Shown: in pieces, positions 7,916-15,542 of the stretch
Layout of the letters: each line of letters starts with the position of its first letter
How positions within the stretch are numbered: position 1 is the first letter of the stretch
Notes under the pieces: generated by a model
What the model saw: the letters and a program-made list of their open reading frames with translations, nothing else
The model's database searches: none
What the model was told of the DNA's origin: nothing
Origin: Ancylobacter pratisalsi
GTDB taxonomy: Bacteria; Pseudomonadota; Alphaproteobacteria; Rhizobiales; Xanthobacteraceae
DNA length: 64,000 bases
NCBI RefSeq assembly: GCF_010669125.1
Contig: NZ_CP048630.1
Coordinates: 3,220,001-3,284,000 of the forward strand
Reading direction: 5' to 3'
Position numbers and translations under genes: made by a program

Positions 7916-8463
7916 AGACCGACCTCCTGGTGCTCGTCGTGATGGCTCCTGGGTGGCGGCGCGCCGAGGAGCGTCGCCAGAGAGCCGGTGATGGCGCTGA
8001 GGGCGGCAATAAGGAGAGTGGCGAAACCGACGAGAAGCGCCGACTTGACGATCCATCGGTGCGGCAGGCCGGTGAGCGAGGGCGAGCCTTCATCGAGCTG
8101 GAAGGAATGCGCGACGAAGCCCCATCCATAGCTGAGCACGATGATGCAGAACGGCGCGAGGAAGAGCGTCGCGCCGATCAGTTCGATGACAGCCGCGGTC
8201 TTCGGCCCGAAGCGGGCGTGGAGCACGTCGATGCGCACGTGCTCCCCTTCCACATAGGCGTAGCCGAGGCAGAGCAGGAAAAGAGCGGCATGGAAGTGCC
8301 ACTCCAGATCCTGCAGCTTCGTCGAGCCAAGCACGATGAAGCGGCGGGTGATGACGTCGAGCACGACGGTCAGGATCAAGAACACGACACACCACGCCGC
8401 CACTTGCCCGACCCGCCGTGCGATCATCCTCAAGAGGTTTGACGCGGCGAGCAGGAAGGTCAT
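7912..8463 (-). CDS. dctQ: TRAP transporter small permease (DctQ)
   Basis: A 183-residue membrane protein with four predicted helices (about 20-42, 57-73, 95-118, 142-162). It has the DctQ pattern of a Trp/Glu-containing segment (LQDLEWHFHAALFLL), and helps the DctM subunit. It overlaps dctM by 4 nt and begins 4 nt after the dctP stop, so the three genes form one unit. Confidence 0.94.
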   Translation of the reverse strand: MTFLLAASNLLRMIARRVGQVAAWCVVFLILTVVLDVITRRFIVLGSTKLQDLEWHFHAALFLLCLGYAYVEGEHVRIDVLHARFGPKTAAVIELIGATLFLAPFCIIVLSYGWGFVAHSFQLDEGSPSLTGLPHRWIVKSALLVGFATLLIAALSAITGSLATLLGAPPPRSHHDEHQEVGL

Positions 8464-8467
8464 GGGA

Positions 8468-9520
8468 TCACTTCAGGTATCCGATTTCTTTCCAGGTCGC
8501 GTAGTCGTCGCGGAATGCCGAGAAGCTGGCATATGCGCGCGCGAAATCGGGATCGGCGGCGACCTGTTCGGCGATCACCTCGTCCACCGCGCCGTGCAGC
8601 TTTGCCAGGTCCTCATCGGACCACTTCTTGATGGTGACGCCCTTCTCCTGCAGCGCCTTGAGGGCCGGCAGCTGGATCGCCTCGCCCTCGGCGATGCCGT
8701 AGCGCACGTTGTCGCCGCACACGCTCTCGATCTGAGCCTGCTGAGTGGGGCTCAGCTTGTCCCACTTGTCCTTGTTCATCATCAGGTCGAAGAAGGTCGA
8801 CTGCTGGTGCCAGCCGGGGAAGTAGTAGAATTTGGCGATCTGCCAGAAGCCCATCTTGAGGTCGATAGCGGGCTGCACGAATTCGAGACCGTCAATGACG
8901 CCGCGATCAAGGGCAGGGTAGACGTCGGGCGCCGCAAGAAGCTGGGCGGAGACGCCGAACTTGGCCAGCGCCTTGGCGCCGAGGCCGAAGAATCGCAGCT
9001 TGAGGCCATTGAGATCGTCGACGCTCTTGATCTCCTTCTTGAACCAGCCCGAGCCTTCGGGCGCGAGCATGCCGCACATGACCGACTTGATGCCGTACTT
9101 GGCGTAGATCTCGTCGAAGATCTCCTTGCCGCCGCCGAAATAGAACCAGGCCATGTATTCGGGTGCGGCGGGGCCGAACGGCAGGGCGCCGAAGACCTGC
9201 AGCGCCGGCACCTTTCCGCCCCAGAAGCCGGGGGTGGAAAAGGCGGCATCGATGGCGCCCATGGACACTGCGTCGAACGCCTCCAGCGGCGGAACCAGGG
9301 CGTTGGGCTCGTAGAAGCGAATTTCCATATTGCCGCCGGAGACCTTGTCGATCTGGTCCTGAATACGCTTCCCGAGGGTGCCGAGCTGCGGCAGCGAGCT
9401 TGAGAAGGTGCCGGCCATCTTCCACTTGACCTTGGTGTCCGCGGCGGCTGCCCCCGAGATGGGCAGGGTCGCGGCCATCAGGACCAACAGTGCCTGACGC
9501 ACATGCTTGGTGAGCTTCAT
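8468..9520 (-). CDS. dctP: TRAP transporter substrate-binding protein (DctP)
   Basis: A 350-residue periplasmic receptor with a Sec signal peptide (about 1-26, ending GAAAA). The conserved DctP features include the region around FFGLGAKALAKFG, where the carboxylate-binding Arg normally lies (KLRFFG), and the long helix near DVYPALDRGVIDGLE. It resembles the subfamily described as binding 2-oxo or aromatic/branched organic acids, but the ligand cannot be told by eye. It is the first gene of the operon dctP-dctQ-dctM-ridA-MOSC-reductase and is divergent from an XRE-cupin regulator. Confidence 0.94.
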   Translation of the reverse strand: MKLTKHVRQALLVLMAATLPISGAAAADTKVKWKMAGTFSSSLPQLGTLGKRIQDQIDKVSGGNMEIRFYEPNALVPPLEAFDAVSMGAIDAAFSTPGFWGGKVPALQVFGALPFGPAAPEYMAWFYFGGGKEIFDEIYAKYGIKSVMCGMLAPEGSGWFKKEIKSVDDLNGLKLRFFGLGAKALAKFGVSAQLLAAPDVYPALDRGVIDGLEFVQPAIDLKMGFWQIAKFYYFPGWHQQSTFFDLMMNKDKWDKLSPTQQAQIESVCGDNVRYGIAEGEAIQLPALKALQEKGVTIKKWSDEDLAKLHGAVDEVIAEQVAADPDFARAYASFSAFRDDYATWKEIGYLK

Positions 9521-9552
9521 GGATCTGTCCCTCTTTGATTGTCAGCGTCCAG

Positions 9553-9580
9553 AAATTAGACAACGTTGCCTATTGAACAA
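9553..9580 (-). promoter_or_regulatory. Possible promoter of the dctP operon with palindrome in the spacer
   Basis: On the minus strand TTGTTC (9580-9575) and TAATTT (9558-9553) are spaced by 16 nt. The spacer holds the palindrome caacgttg (9561-9568), which a regulator could occupy. The predicted start leaves a leader of about 25 nt to dctP. Visual match only. Confidence 0.35.
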
Positions 9581-9700
9581 CCATTCTTGGCTTCCCGAAA
9601 CGGTAATCCGAGCTTCCAACCCTTTACGTAGCAAGGCCTATGCCAAGCTCGCAAAGGCGGGGTTGTGGCAACGCGGCCGTAGGGGTTGCCTGATGATCAA

Positions 9701-9712
9701 CATTGTACAATG
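9701..9712. promoter_or_regulatory. 12-nt palindrome, candidate operator
   Basis: The perfect palindrome cattgtacaatg lies in the 341-nt divergent region between dctP and the XRE-cupin gene. Short symmetric sites of this size are typical for XRE regulators. The rest of 9521-9861 shows no gene. Confidence 0.4.
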
Positions 9713-9861
9713 GGCGCAATTGACCACTTGCAATCGCCATCCGAGTGGGGAAATTGTGCTGCCGTCCTCGCCAAAGTCGGTTCTGGGAGTTTGGGCCGTG
9801 CAGAACGCGGGTTTGTGCGATTCCGGTGCGCGCCGAGCAACCGCAGGAGTATGAGAGCCCC

Positions 9862-10443
9862 ATGGTCACGCTAGCTGCCCCCGCGACGACAAAGGCTGCG
9901 ACCGATGTGAGCCTGGGTCGCGCCATTCGCGCGCTGCGCACCGCGCGCGGGCTTTCCCTGTCGCAGCTGGCCTTGGCCGCCGCCGTGGACAAGGGCTATC
10001 TCTCGCGCGTGGAGCGGGGGCTGAAGGTCCCTTCCGTGGCCATCGTCCTGCGGATTTCCACGGCGCTGGAAGTGTCCGCCGCGCAGCTGTTCGGCGCGGC
10101 GGAGAACCACCAGCTGATCTTCGTCACGCGTGCGGGCGATCGCGATGCGCTCACCGCCGATGACGGCAACTACCACATGGAAGTGCTGACCCAGGGGTCC
10201 GACAGCTCAGGCCTGGAAGTCTTCCTCATGTATCCGCCTGCCGAGTTCGCCAATGAGCCGGAAGCGACCCATCGCGGCGAAGAGGTGCTGTTCGTCATTC
10301 AGGGCAAGGTGGAAGTGCGTTTCGCTGATCAGGAACTGGTGCTCAACAAGGGTGACTCCGTGCAGTTTCCCGGCGTTCTGCGCCACAAGGTCCGCCGTCT
10401 GGCGGACAACAGCTGCGTCCTGCTTTCCGTCTACGGCCCCTGA
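9862..10443 (+). CDS. XRE-family regulator with C-terminal cupin domain
   Basis: A 193-residue regulator: lambda-repressor-like helix-turn-helix at about 16-72 (SLSQLALAAAVDKGYLSRVERG) and a C-terminal cupin at about 115-190 (HRGEEVLFVIQGKVEV, then PGVLRHKV). In this family the cupin is the ligand sensor for a neighbouring catabolic operon. The start at 9862 is preferred because family homology begins near here; the frame could be extended 39 codons upstream but that part is not homologous. AGGAG lies 13 nt upstream, somewhat far. Being divergent from dctP makes the TRAP/RidA/MOSC operon its likely target. Confidence 0.9.
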   Translation: MVTLAAPATTKAATDVSLGRAIRALRTARGLSLSQLALAAAVDKGYLSRVERGLKVPSVAIVLRISTALEVSAAQLFGAAENHQLIFVTRAGDRDALTADDGNYHMEVLTQGSDSSGLEVFLMYPPAEFANEPEATHRGEEVLFVIQGKVEVRFADQELVLNKGDSVQFPGVLRHKVRRLADNSCVLLSVYGP

Positions 10444-10501
10444 ACCCTGGCTCCGATGGAGCGGAGGGGTAACGCGGGCCGGCGTCGGCGTCGCGCCGGG
10501 T

Positions 10502-13198
10502 TCACGTCGCGCCGGATACTGTCTCGGTGACGCACCGGTGCGCTGCGGCGATCGTCACGGCGGTGTCGATGGAGATCGGCTTGCCCAGCAGGTAGCCCTG
10601 CGCCTCCGTGCAGCCCGAACGCCGTGCCGCTTCCCACTGTTCGGTGGTCTCGATCCCCTCCGCCGTCGTCGTCATGCCGAGCCGGAAGGCGAGCATGGCG
10701 ATGGCGTTGACGATGATGGCGCTCTCCGGGCGTAACGTCATGTCCCGCACGAAGAGCTGGTCGATCTTGATCTTGTCGAGGGGGAACAGGTGGAGATGGC
10801 TCAGGCTCGAATAGCCGGTGCCGAAGTCGTCGAGGACGATCTTCACACCCATCAGTTTCAGGCGGCTGAGCACTTCCAGATTATGCTGGTCATTGGTGAA
10901 GAGGGCGGTTTCGGTGATTTCGAGTTCGAGACGCGCCGGGTTGAGCCCACTCTCCTCCAGAGCCTGGCTCACGGCGGCCACGATGTCGCCGAAGGCGAGC
11001 TGGATCGGTGAAAGGTTGATCGCGATTTTCAGATCGTCCGGCAGGAGACAGGCATCGTGGCAGGCCCGGCGCAGCACCCATAGGCCGATGTCGACGATCA
11101 GCCGTGTATCCTCCGCGATCGGGATGAAGGTCGCCGGGCTTATGAAGCCGCGGATGGGGTGGCGCCAGCGTAGCAGGGCCTCGAAGCCGCACAGCCGTTC
11201 CGAGGCCAGATTGTAGATCGGCTGATACACCAGCTCGAACTGCTCGCCGGGCAGGGCGTGGAGCAAATCCCCCTCGATGGCGAGCCGGTCGCGCAGATGC
11301 GCGTCCATGCCGGGCTCGAAGGCGCAGAACCGCGCGCGGCCCTTGCCCTTTGCCTGGTACAGCGCAAGGTCGGCCTGCTTGAGCAGGGCATCGGCGTCCT
11401 GGCTTTCGGGCATCGCCACAGCGATGCCGATGCTGGCGCTCACCGAAATGGTGTGGCCGAGAATGCTGTAGGGCTGACCAAGCTCCTCGATGATCTTCGC
11501 GCTGAGCTGCTCGGCGTCCGCAGGCTGGTTCTGGGCCAGGCTGACCACGGCAAATTCGTCGCCGCCGAGCCGGGCGACGCGATCGGGGTCGTTCACGCAG
11601 TTGCTCAGCCGCTCGGCCACGGTGCGCAGCAGCGCGTCGCCGACCGGATGACCGAGCGTGTCGTTGACGTCCTTGAACCGGTCGAGATCGAGATAGAGCA
11701 GGGCGAGCTTGTCTCCCTCGGCCGTGGCCTTGCCGAGGGCCGAGGCGAGGCGCTCGCGGAACAGTACCCGGTTCGGCAGGCGGGTAAGGTCGTCATGATG
11801 GGCGAGGAACCAGATGCGCCTTTCGCGCTCGGTCAAGGCCGCGTTCTGGCGGTGGGCCTCGGCAGTGGCCTCGTTGGCCCGCTCATTGGCCTCGGCGAGT
11901 TCGCGCAGCATGGTCTTGAGCGGGGTGATGTCGGTTCGCGTGCCGACCGTTCCTCCATCGGCCGTGCGCCGTTCCTTCATCAGCACCCAGCGGCCGTCCG
12001 GGAGAAGGCGCTCCAGCGACCCCCTGCCGCGATGGTGCAGCTGCAGCATCGAGGTGATAAGCCCTTCCAGATCGTCCTTCGCTTCCGGGTACTGCCCGGC
12101 CTGCGCGGCCTTTCGCACCAGTTCTTCGAAGCTGATGCCGGGCTCGATAAACGGGGCGCTGATCCGGTAGAGGTCGCGGTAGCGTTCGTTGCAGGTGACC
12201 AGCCGATCATTCTCGTCCCACATCACGAAGCCTTCCGACATGGCTTCGATCGCGTTCACCAGCACCTTCTGCGAACGGCTCCGCTCAGATTCGACCTTCT
12301 CGCGCTGGCGCAGGGCGGCGATCAGCGCCAGGCTGAAGGCCGCGATCAACAGGGCGCCGACCGTGGCGGCGGCGATCGTGTTGTCGCGATCGCGTTTCCA
12401 GTCGCTGAGCAATTTCGTCAGCGGGGCGGTGAGCACCACGCGCAGGCTGCCATAGAGCGAGCCGCGGACGATGGCGAGCGAACGCTCGCCGGTGACCGGA
12501 TTGATGGCAACGAACGCCTTGCCGTCGGCCGTGTGCGTTCCAAGCGCGGAGGGGCGTACCTTGCCGGTCTCTGTCTCATTATGCGGCAGCGAGGCGACGA
12601 GCATGCCGTCGGGGCGCTCCAGCTGCAGCTTCACGCCGGGTGGAATGCCGGTTTCGGCGAGGAGTTCCATCAGCGTGGGGAGCGGCACCTCGGCGACCGC
12701 GGTGATGCCGCTCCAGGCCACGAGGGAGCGGCAGACATAGAGCGACCAGTCGCCGGTTATGGCGTTGCGCAGGGGGCCGACGAGGGCGGCCGGACCAATA
12801 TTCAGTGTTCTGGTGTCGAAGGGCAGCTTCTGCCCGGAGGGGCGCCGGCGGGCCGAGGCCAGAATAGTGTCATGGGAATCGACGAGGATCAGGTCGCGAT
12901 AGGCAAGGGTCTGGAAATTCAGTCCCCGCAGGACGTCGTCGACGGCGGAGGGATCCATCGGCGTGATGCTTGAGGCCGCGAACAGTGTCGGCAGGCTGGC
13001 GAGCGCGCCGTGGACCTGGAGCAGCTGCCGGTTCAACGCGTTCTCAACGGCCTGGGCGGAGCGTTCCAGCGATATCCGTGCGGCCAGCATTGCCGCGCGC
13101 TCGGCCTGGTCGAGCAGCGCTGCCGTTCCTGCCGCTATAATCAGCAGGATGATCGCCGTCCCTGTTGCGACAGTCAGCTTGAGGCGATGCCAGATCAT
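10502..13198 (-). CDS. Membrane sensor with PAS-like, GGDEF and EAL domains
   Basis: An 898-residue cyclic-di-GMP protein. Order: transmembrane helix (about 9-29), periplasmic sensor region (about 30-275), second helix (about 277-298), PAS_7-type domain (about 310-430), GGDEF domain with intact GGDEF at about 545-549, and EAL domain with intact E-A-L at about 673 and DDFGTG at about 787. Both catalytic motifs are complete, so it may synthesise and degrade c-di-GMP. It is the third gene of a same-strand run (TSUP permease, orphan DctP-type protein, this gene) with gaps of only 84-86 nt. That suggests the binding protein may deliver a ligand signal to its periplasmic domain, as the NspS protein does for the GGDEF-EAL protein MbaA of Vibrio cholerae. 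Confidence 0.95.
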   Translation of the reverse strand: MIWHRLKLTVATGTAIILLIIAAGTAALLDQAERAAMLAARISLERSAQAVENALNRQLLQVHGALASLPTLFAASSITPMDPSAVDDVLRGLNFQTLAYRDLILVDSHDTILASARRRPSGQKLPFDTRTLNIGPAALVGPLRNAITGDWSLYVCRSLVAWSGITAVAEVPLPTLMELLAETGIPPGVKLQLERPDGMLVASLPHNETETGKVRPSALGTHTADGKAFVAINPVTGERSLAIVRGSLYGSLRVVLTAPLTKLLSDWKRDRDNTIAAATVGALLIAAFSLALIAALRQREKVESERSRSQKVLVNAIEAMSEGFVMWDENDRLVTCNERYRDLYRISAPFIEPGISFEELVRKAAQAGQYPEAKDDLEGLITSMLQLHHRGRGSLERLLPDGRWVLMKERRTADGGTVGTRTDITPLKTMLRELAEANERANEATAEAHRQNAALTERERRIWFLAHHDDLTRLPNRVLFRERLASALGKATAEGDKLALLYLDLDRFKDVNDTLGHPVGDALLRTVAERLSNCVNDPDRVARLGGDEFAVVSLAQNQPADAEQLSAKIIEELGQPYSILGHTISVSASIGIAVAMPESQDADALLKQADLALYQAKGKGRARFCAFEPGMDAHLRDRLAIEGDLLHALPGEQFELVYQPIYNLASERLCGFEALLRWRHPIRGFISPATFIPIAEDTRLIVDIGLWVLRRACHDACLLPDDLKIAINLSPIQLAFGDIVAAVSQALEESGLNPARLELEITETALFTNDQHNLEVLSRLKLMGVKIVLDDFGTGYSSLSHLHLFPLDKIKIDQLFVRDMTLRPESAIIVNAIAMLAFRLGMTTTAEGIETTEQWEAARRSGCTEAQGYLLGKPISIDTAVTIAAAHRCVTETVSGAT

Positions 13199-13282
13199 CG
13201 GGTGTTATCGGCTGCTCTGCGCGGGGTACACTTGAAGGGTATCACTTGGTGGGTTCGTCGGGTGGCATTCACTTGGCTGAGT

Positions 13283-14407
13283 TCACTGGACCGGCACCGT
13301 TATCGAATGAATGGGAGCGAGAAAGGTGTTCCACGCCTCCGCGCAGGCGTTGCCGCATCTCTCGATCCAGCGTGGCAACACGACCTCCTCGAGAAGGCGC
13401 AGGCGCTGCTGTGTATCGGCGGCGCTGCTCGGCACGATGGTCATCGGCCGCTCCGGATCCTTGCCGCAGGATATGGTGCCGGCATCGCAGGCAAGGCCAC
13501 GCTCGGTGTCGGCCTCCGCCTGCTGCCAGATGCGTTGCTCAAGCTCCGCCACGCTCGAGCGCAGGATCGCCCGGTCGTCGGCCGGCAGGTTGTGCCAGGT
13601 CGCCAGGTTGGCCCCGAAGATCGAGATGCCCCAACTGATCGCCATCGCGTGCACATGGGTCGTGACCTCGGGCAGTCCGATCTCGTATCCGCTCAGTGTT
13701 CCGGTTATGGCGCAGTCCGCGACGCCGTCACGCAGCGCGTTCACGATTTCCGCAAACGGCACCTGAACCGGAATGGCGCCAAGCGCGGTCATCAGCTCGG
13801 ATTGGCCGACGGAGGATGTGCGCACTTTCCGGCCCGAGATGTCGTCGAGATCCGTGAACGCGGCTTTGCAGAACAGGACCTGTGCCGGGTAGATGTAAAT
13901 GCCGAGAAGCTCGATGTCGTAGCGGGTGCGCAGGATGTCGGCCAGATGCTGGCGGAAGGCGGCGACGGTGCGGCGCAGTGTGGCGATGTCGGGGTTGAGG
14001 ACCGGCAGGTCAATGGCGTTCAGCTCGGGCTCGTCGCCCGCCACCAGGGCGAGCAGCGCCGTCCCGAACGGAACCACTCCCAGCCGCATGAGCTGCAGCA
14101 TCTCCTGAACCCGCAGGCCGCCGCTGTCGAGGGGGCGTATGGAGGCGGTGATCCGGCCATTGGTGCGTTCGGGCAGCTCGTTTTCCCAGAAGGGGCGCTC
14201 AAGCTTCAGATACTGGGTCACGCCGCCCAGCCCTCCCACAACCTGAAGCTGGAGGGATTCGTGGACAGCGGACTCTGCCCGCGCGTCGCCCACGTGCGCC
14301 AGACAAAGGAGGGCGGCGAGCAGAAGCCCTCGAAGACCGTTCGTCGCCAGTCGACCGAGACACATTTGCCGCCGCGGACCCGCCATGCGTCTGCCCTGAG
14401 GTTTCAT
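13283..14407 (-). CDS. Orphan DctP-type periplasmic solute-binding protein
   Basis: A 374-residue exported TRAP-type binding protein: signal peptide at about 20-45 (hydrophobic GLLLAALLCLAHVG, cleavage near ARA) and a DctP fold with the conserved block DISGRKVRTSSVGQSELMTALGA and later EIVNALRDGVADCAITG. No dctQ or dctM accompanies it. The start at 14407 is uncertain; 14386 (MAGPRRQ) is equally possible and has AGGG at good spacing. The frame runs open further upstream but there it overlaps the TSUP gene. Its neighbours are a TSUP permease upstream and a GGDEF-EAL sensor downstream, so it may work as a sensory receptor or with the TSUP permease. Confidence 0.85.
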   Translation of the reverse strand: MKPQGRRMAGPRRQMCLGRLATNGLRGLLLAALLCLAHVGDARAESAVHESLQLQVVGGLGGVTQYLKLERPFWENELPERTNGRITASIRPLDSGGLRVQEMLQLMRLGVVPFGTALLALVAGDEPELNAIDLPVLNPDIATLRRTVAAFRQHLADILRTRYDIELLGIYIYPAQVLFCKAAFTDLDDISGRKVRTSSVGQSELMTALGAIPVQVPFAEIVNALRDGVADCAITGTLSGYEIGLPEVTTHVHAMAISWGISIFGANLATWHNLPADDRAILRSSVAELEQRIWQQAEADTERGLACDAGTISCGKDPERPMTIVPSSAADTQQRLRLLEEVVLPRWIERCGNACAEAWNTFLAPIHSITVPVQ

Positions 14408-14493
14408 CTTTCGGGACAATAGGCGTGATCGCGAATTCACGAAATGCCCCTGTGTGTTGCACAGGACATTTCCTGGCCGGAAAGCCGGCACGC

Positions 14494-15270
14494 TCACCGA
14501 AGCAGCAATTTGACGCCGGCCACAAACAAAACAAGGGTGATGAGGATCCGCACCAGCCGCTCGTCGAGGCGCGAGCAGGCGAGGGTGCCCAGCGCAATTC
14601 CCGGGATCGACCCCAGCAGCAGCAGCCCGAGCAGGGCGAGGTCGACATTGCCGAGGATGAGATAGCCGGTGCCGGCGATGATGGTCAGCGGCACGGCATG
14701 TGCCGTGTCCGTCCCCGCGATCTGGCGGGCGGCGAGGGTGGGGTAGAGGGCGATGAGGAAGACGGCGCCGAGGGCGCCGGCCCCGACCGAGGTCAATGTC
14801 ACCATGGCGCCGATGACGCAGCCGCACAGCACCGTGCCTCCGTCGCGCAGAGTGGTCAGGTGGGCGAACCGCTCGCTGCCACGTATCGCCGCCCGCTGGA
14901 TGCGCTCGCGGAAGACCATCGCGACGGATGTCATCAGCAGCACGCCGCCCAGGATGTTGGTGGTGAACGAGGGATCAAACGTCGTGTGGGAGACGTACAG
15001 ATAGAGCAGAACCAGCACGGACGAGGGAATGCTGCCTATGCCGAGCAGCACCGCGATGCGCAGATTGAGGCTGCCATATCTGTGATGGAAGGCCGAGCCG
15101 AACATCTTGGTCACGGCCGCGAACCACAGGTCGGTGCCAATCGCCGTGGTGGGTGCGACGCCGAAAAGAAGGATCAGAAGCGGGGACATGAGCGAGCCAC
15201 CGCCCACCCCGGTGAGGCCGACCAGGATACCGACGAAAAACCCTGAAAATATATATGCAAAATCGATCAT
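14494..15270 (-). CDS. TSUP family permease (TauE/SafE)
   Basis: A 258-residue membrane protein of the sulfite exporter TauE/SafE family with about seven or eight helices. It has the typical N-terminal GLTGVGGGSLMSPLLILLFGVAPTTAIGTDL region and a second copy of that pattern near TLTSVGAGALGAVFL. The family moves sulfite, sulfonates or other small organic anions. The start at 15270 (MIDFAYIF) is chosen from homology; the ribosome-binding site is weak and a much longer frame reaches upstream without similarity. It is the first gene of the set with the orphan binding protein and the GGDEF-EAL sensor. Confidence 0.88.
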   Translation of the reverse strand: MIDFAYIFSGFFVGILVGLTGVGGGSLMSPLLILLFGVAPTTAIGTDLWFAAVTKMFGSAFHHRYGSLNLRIAVLLGIGSIPSSVLVLLYLYVSHTTFDPSFTTNILGGVLLMTSVAMVFRERIQRAAIRGSERFAHLTTLRDGGTVLCGCVIGAMVTLTSVGAGALGAVFLIALYPTLAARQIAGTDTAHAVPLTIIAGTGYLILGNVDLALLGLLLLGSIPGIALGTLACSRLDERLVRILITLVLFVAGVKLLLR

Positions 15271-15542
15271 TGGCACGACCAGCAATCCCGAACGGGATAT
15301 TCGCAGGGAAATCTTGGGACTCGAGAGGTCGTCGAACTCTAGTCGCCCGCGATTGCCGAGCGCAACCGACGATCGGTCGCATATCGACTCGGGCTTCGAC
15401 GATTGCCGATCTTCTTGGCCCTTCGGGTTGCCGCACCGCGGCAAATCTGGAACCCTTGGGGGAACGAGTGTCGACATACCGCGTTGGCGATCTATCGCCA
15501 ACTTGCCGAGAGCGTCGCGATCCGTGGCGGTCGTGACCATGA

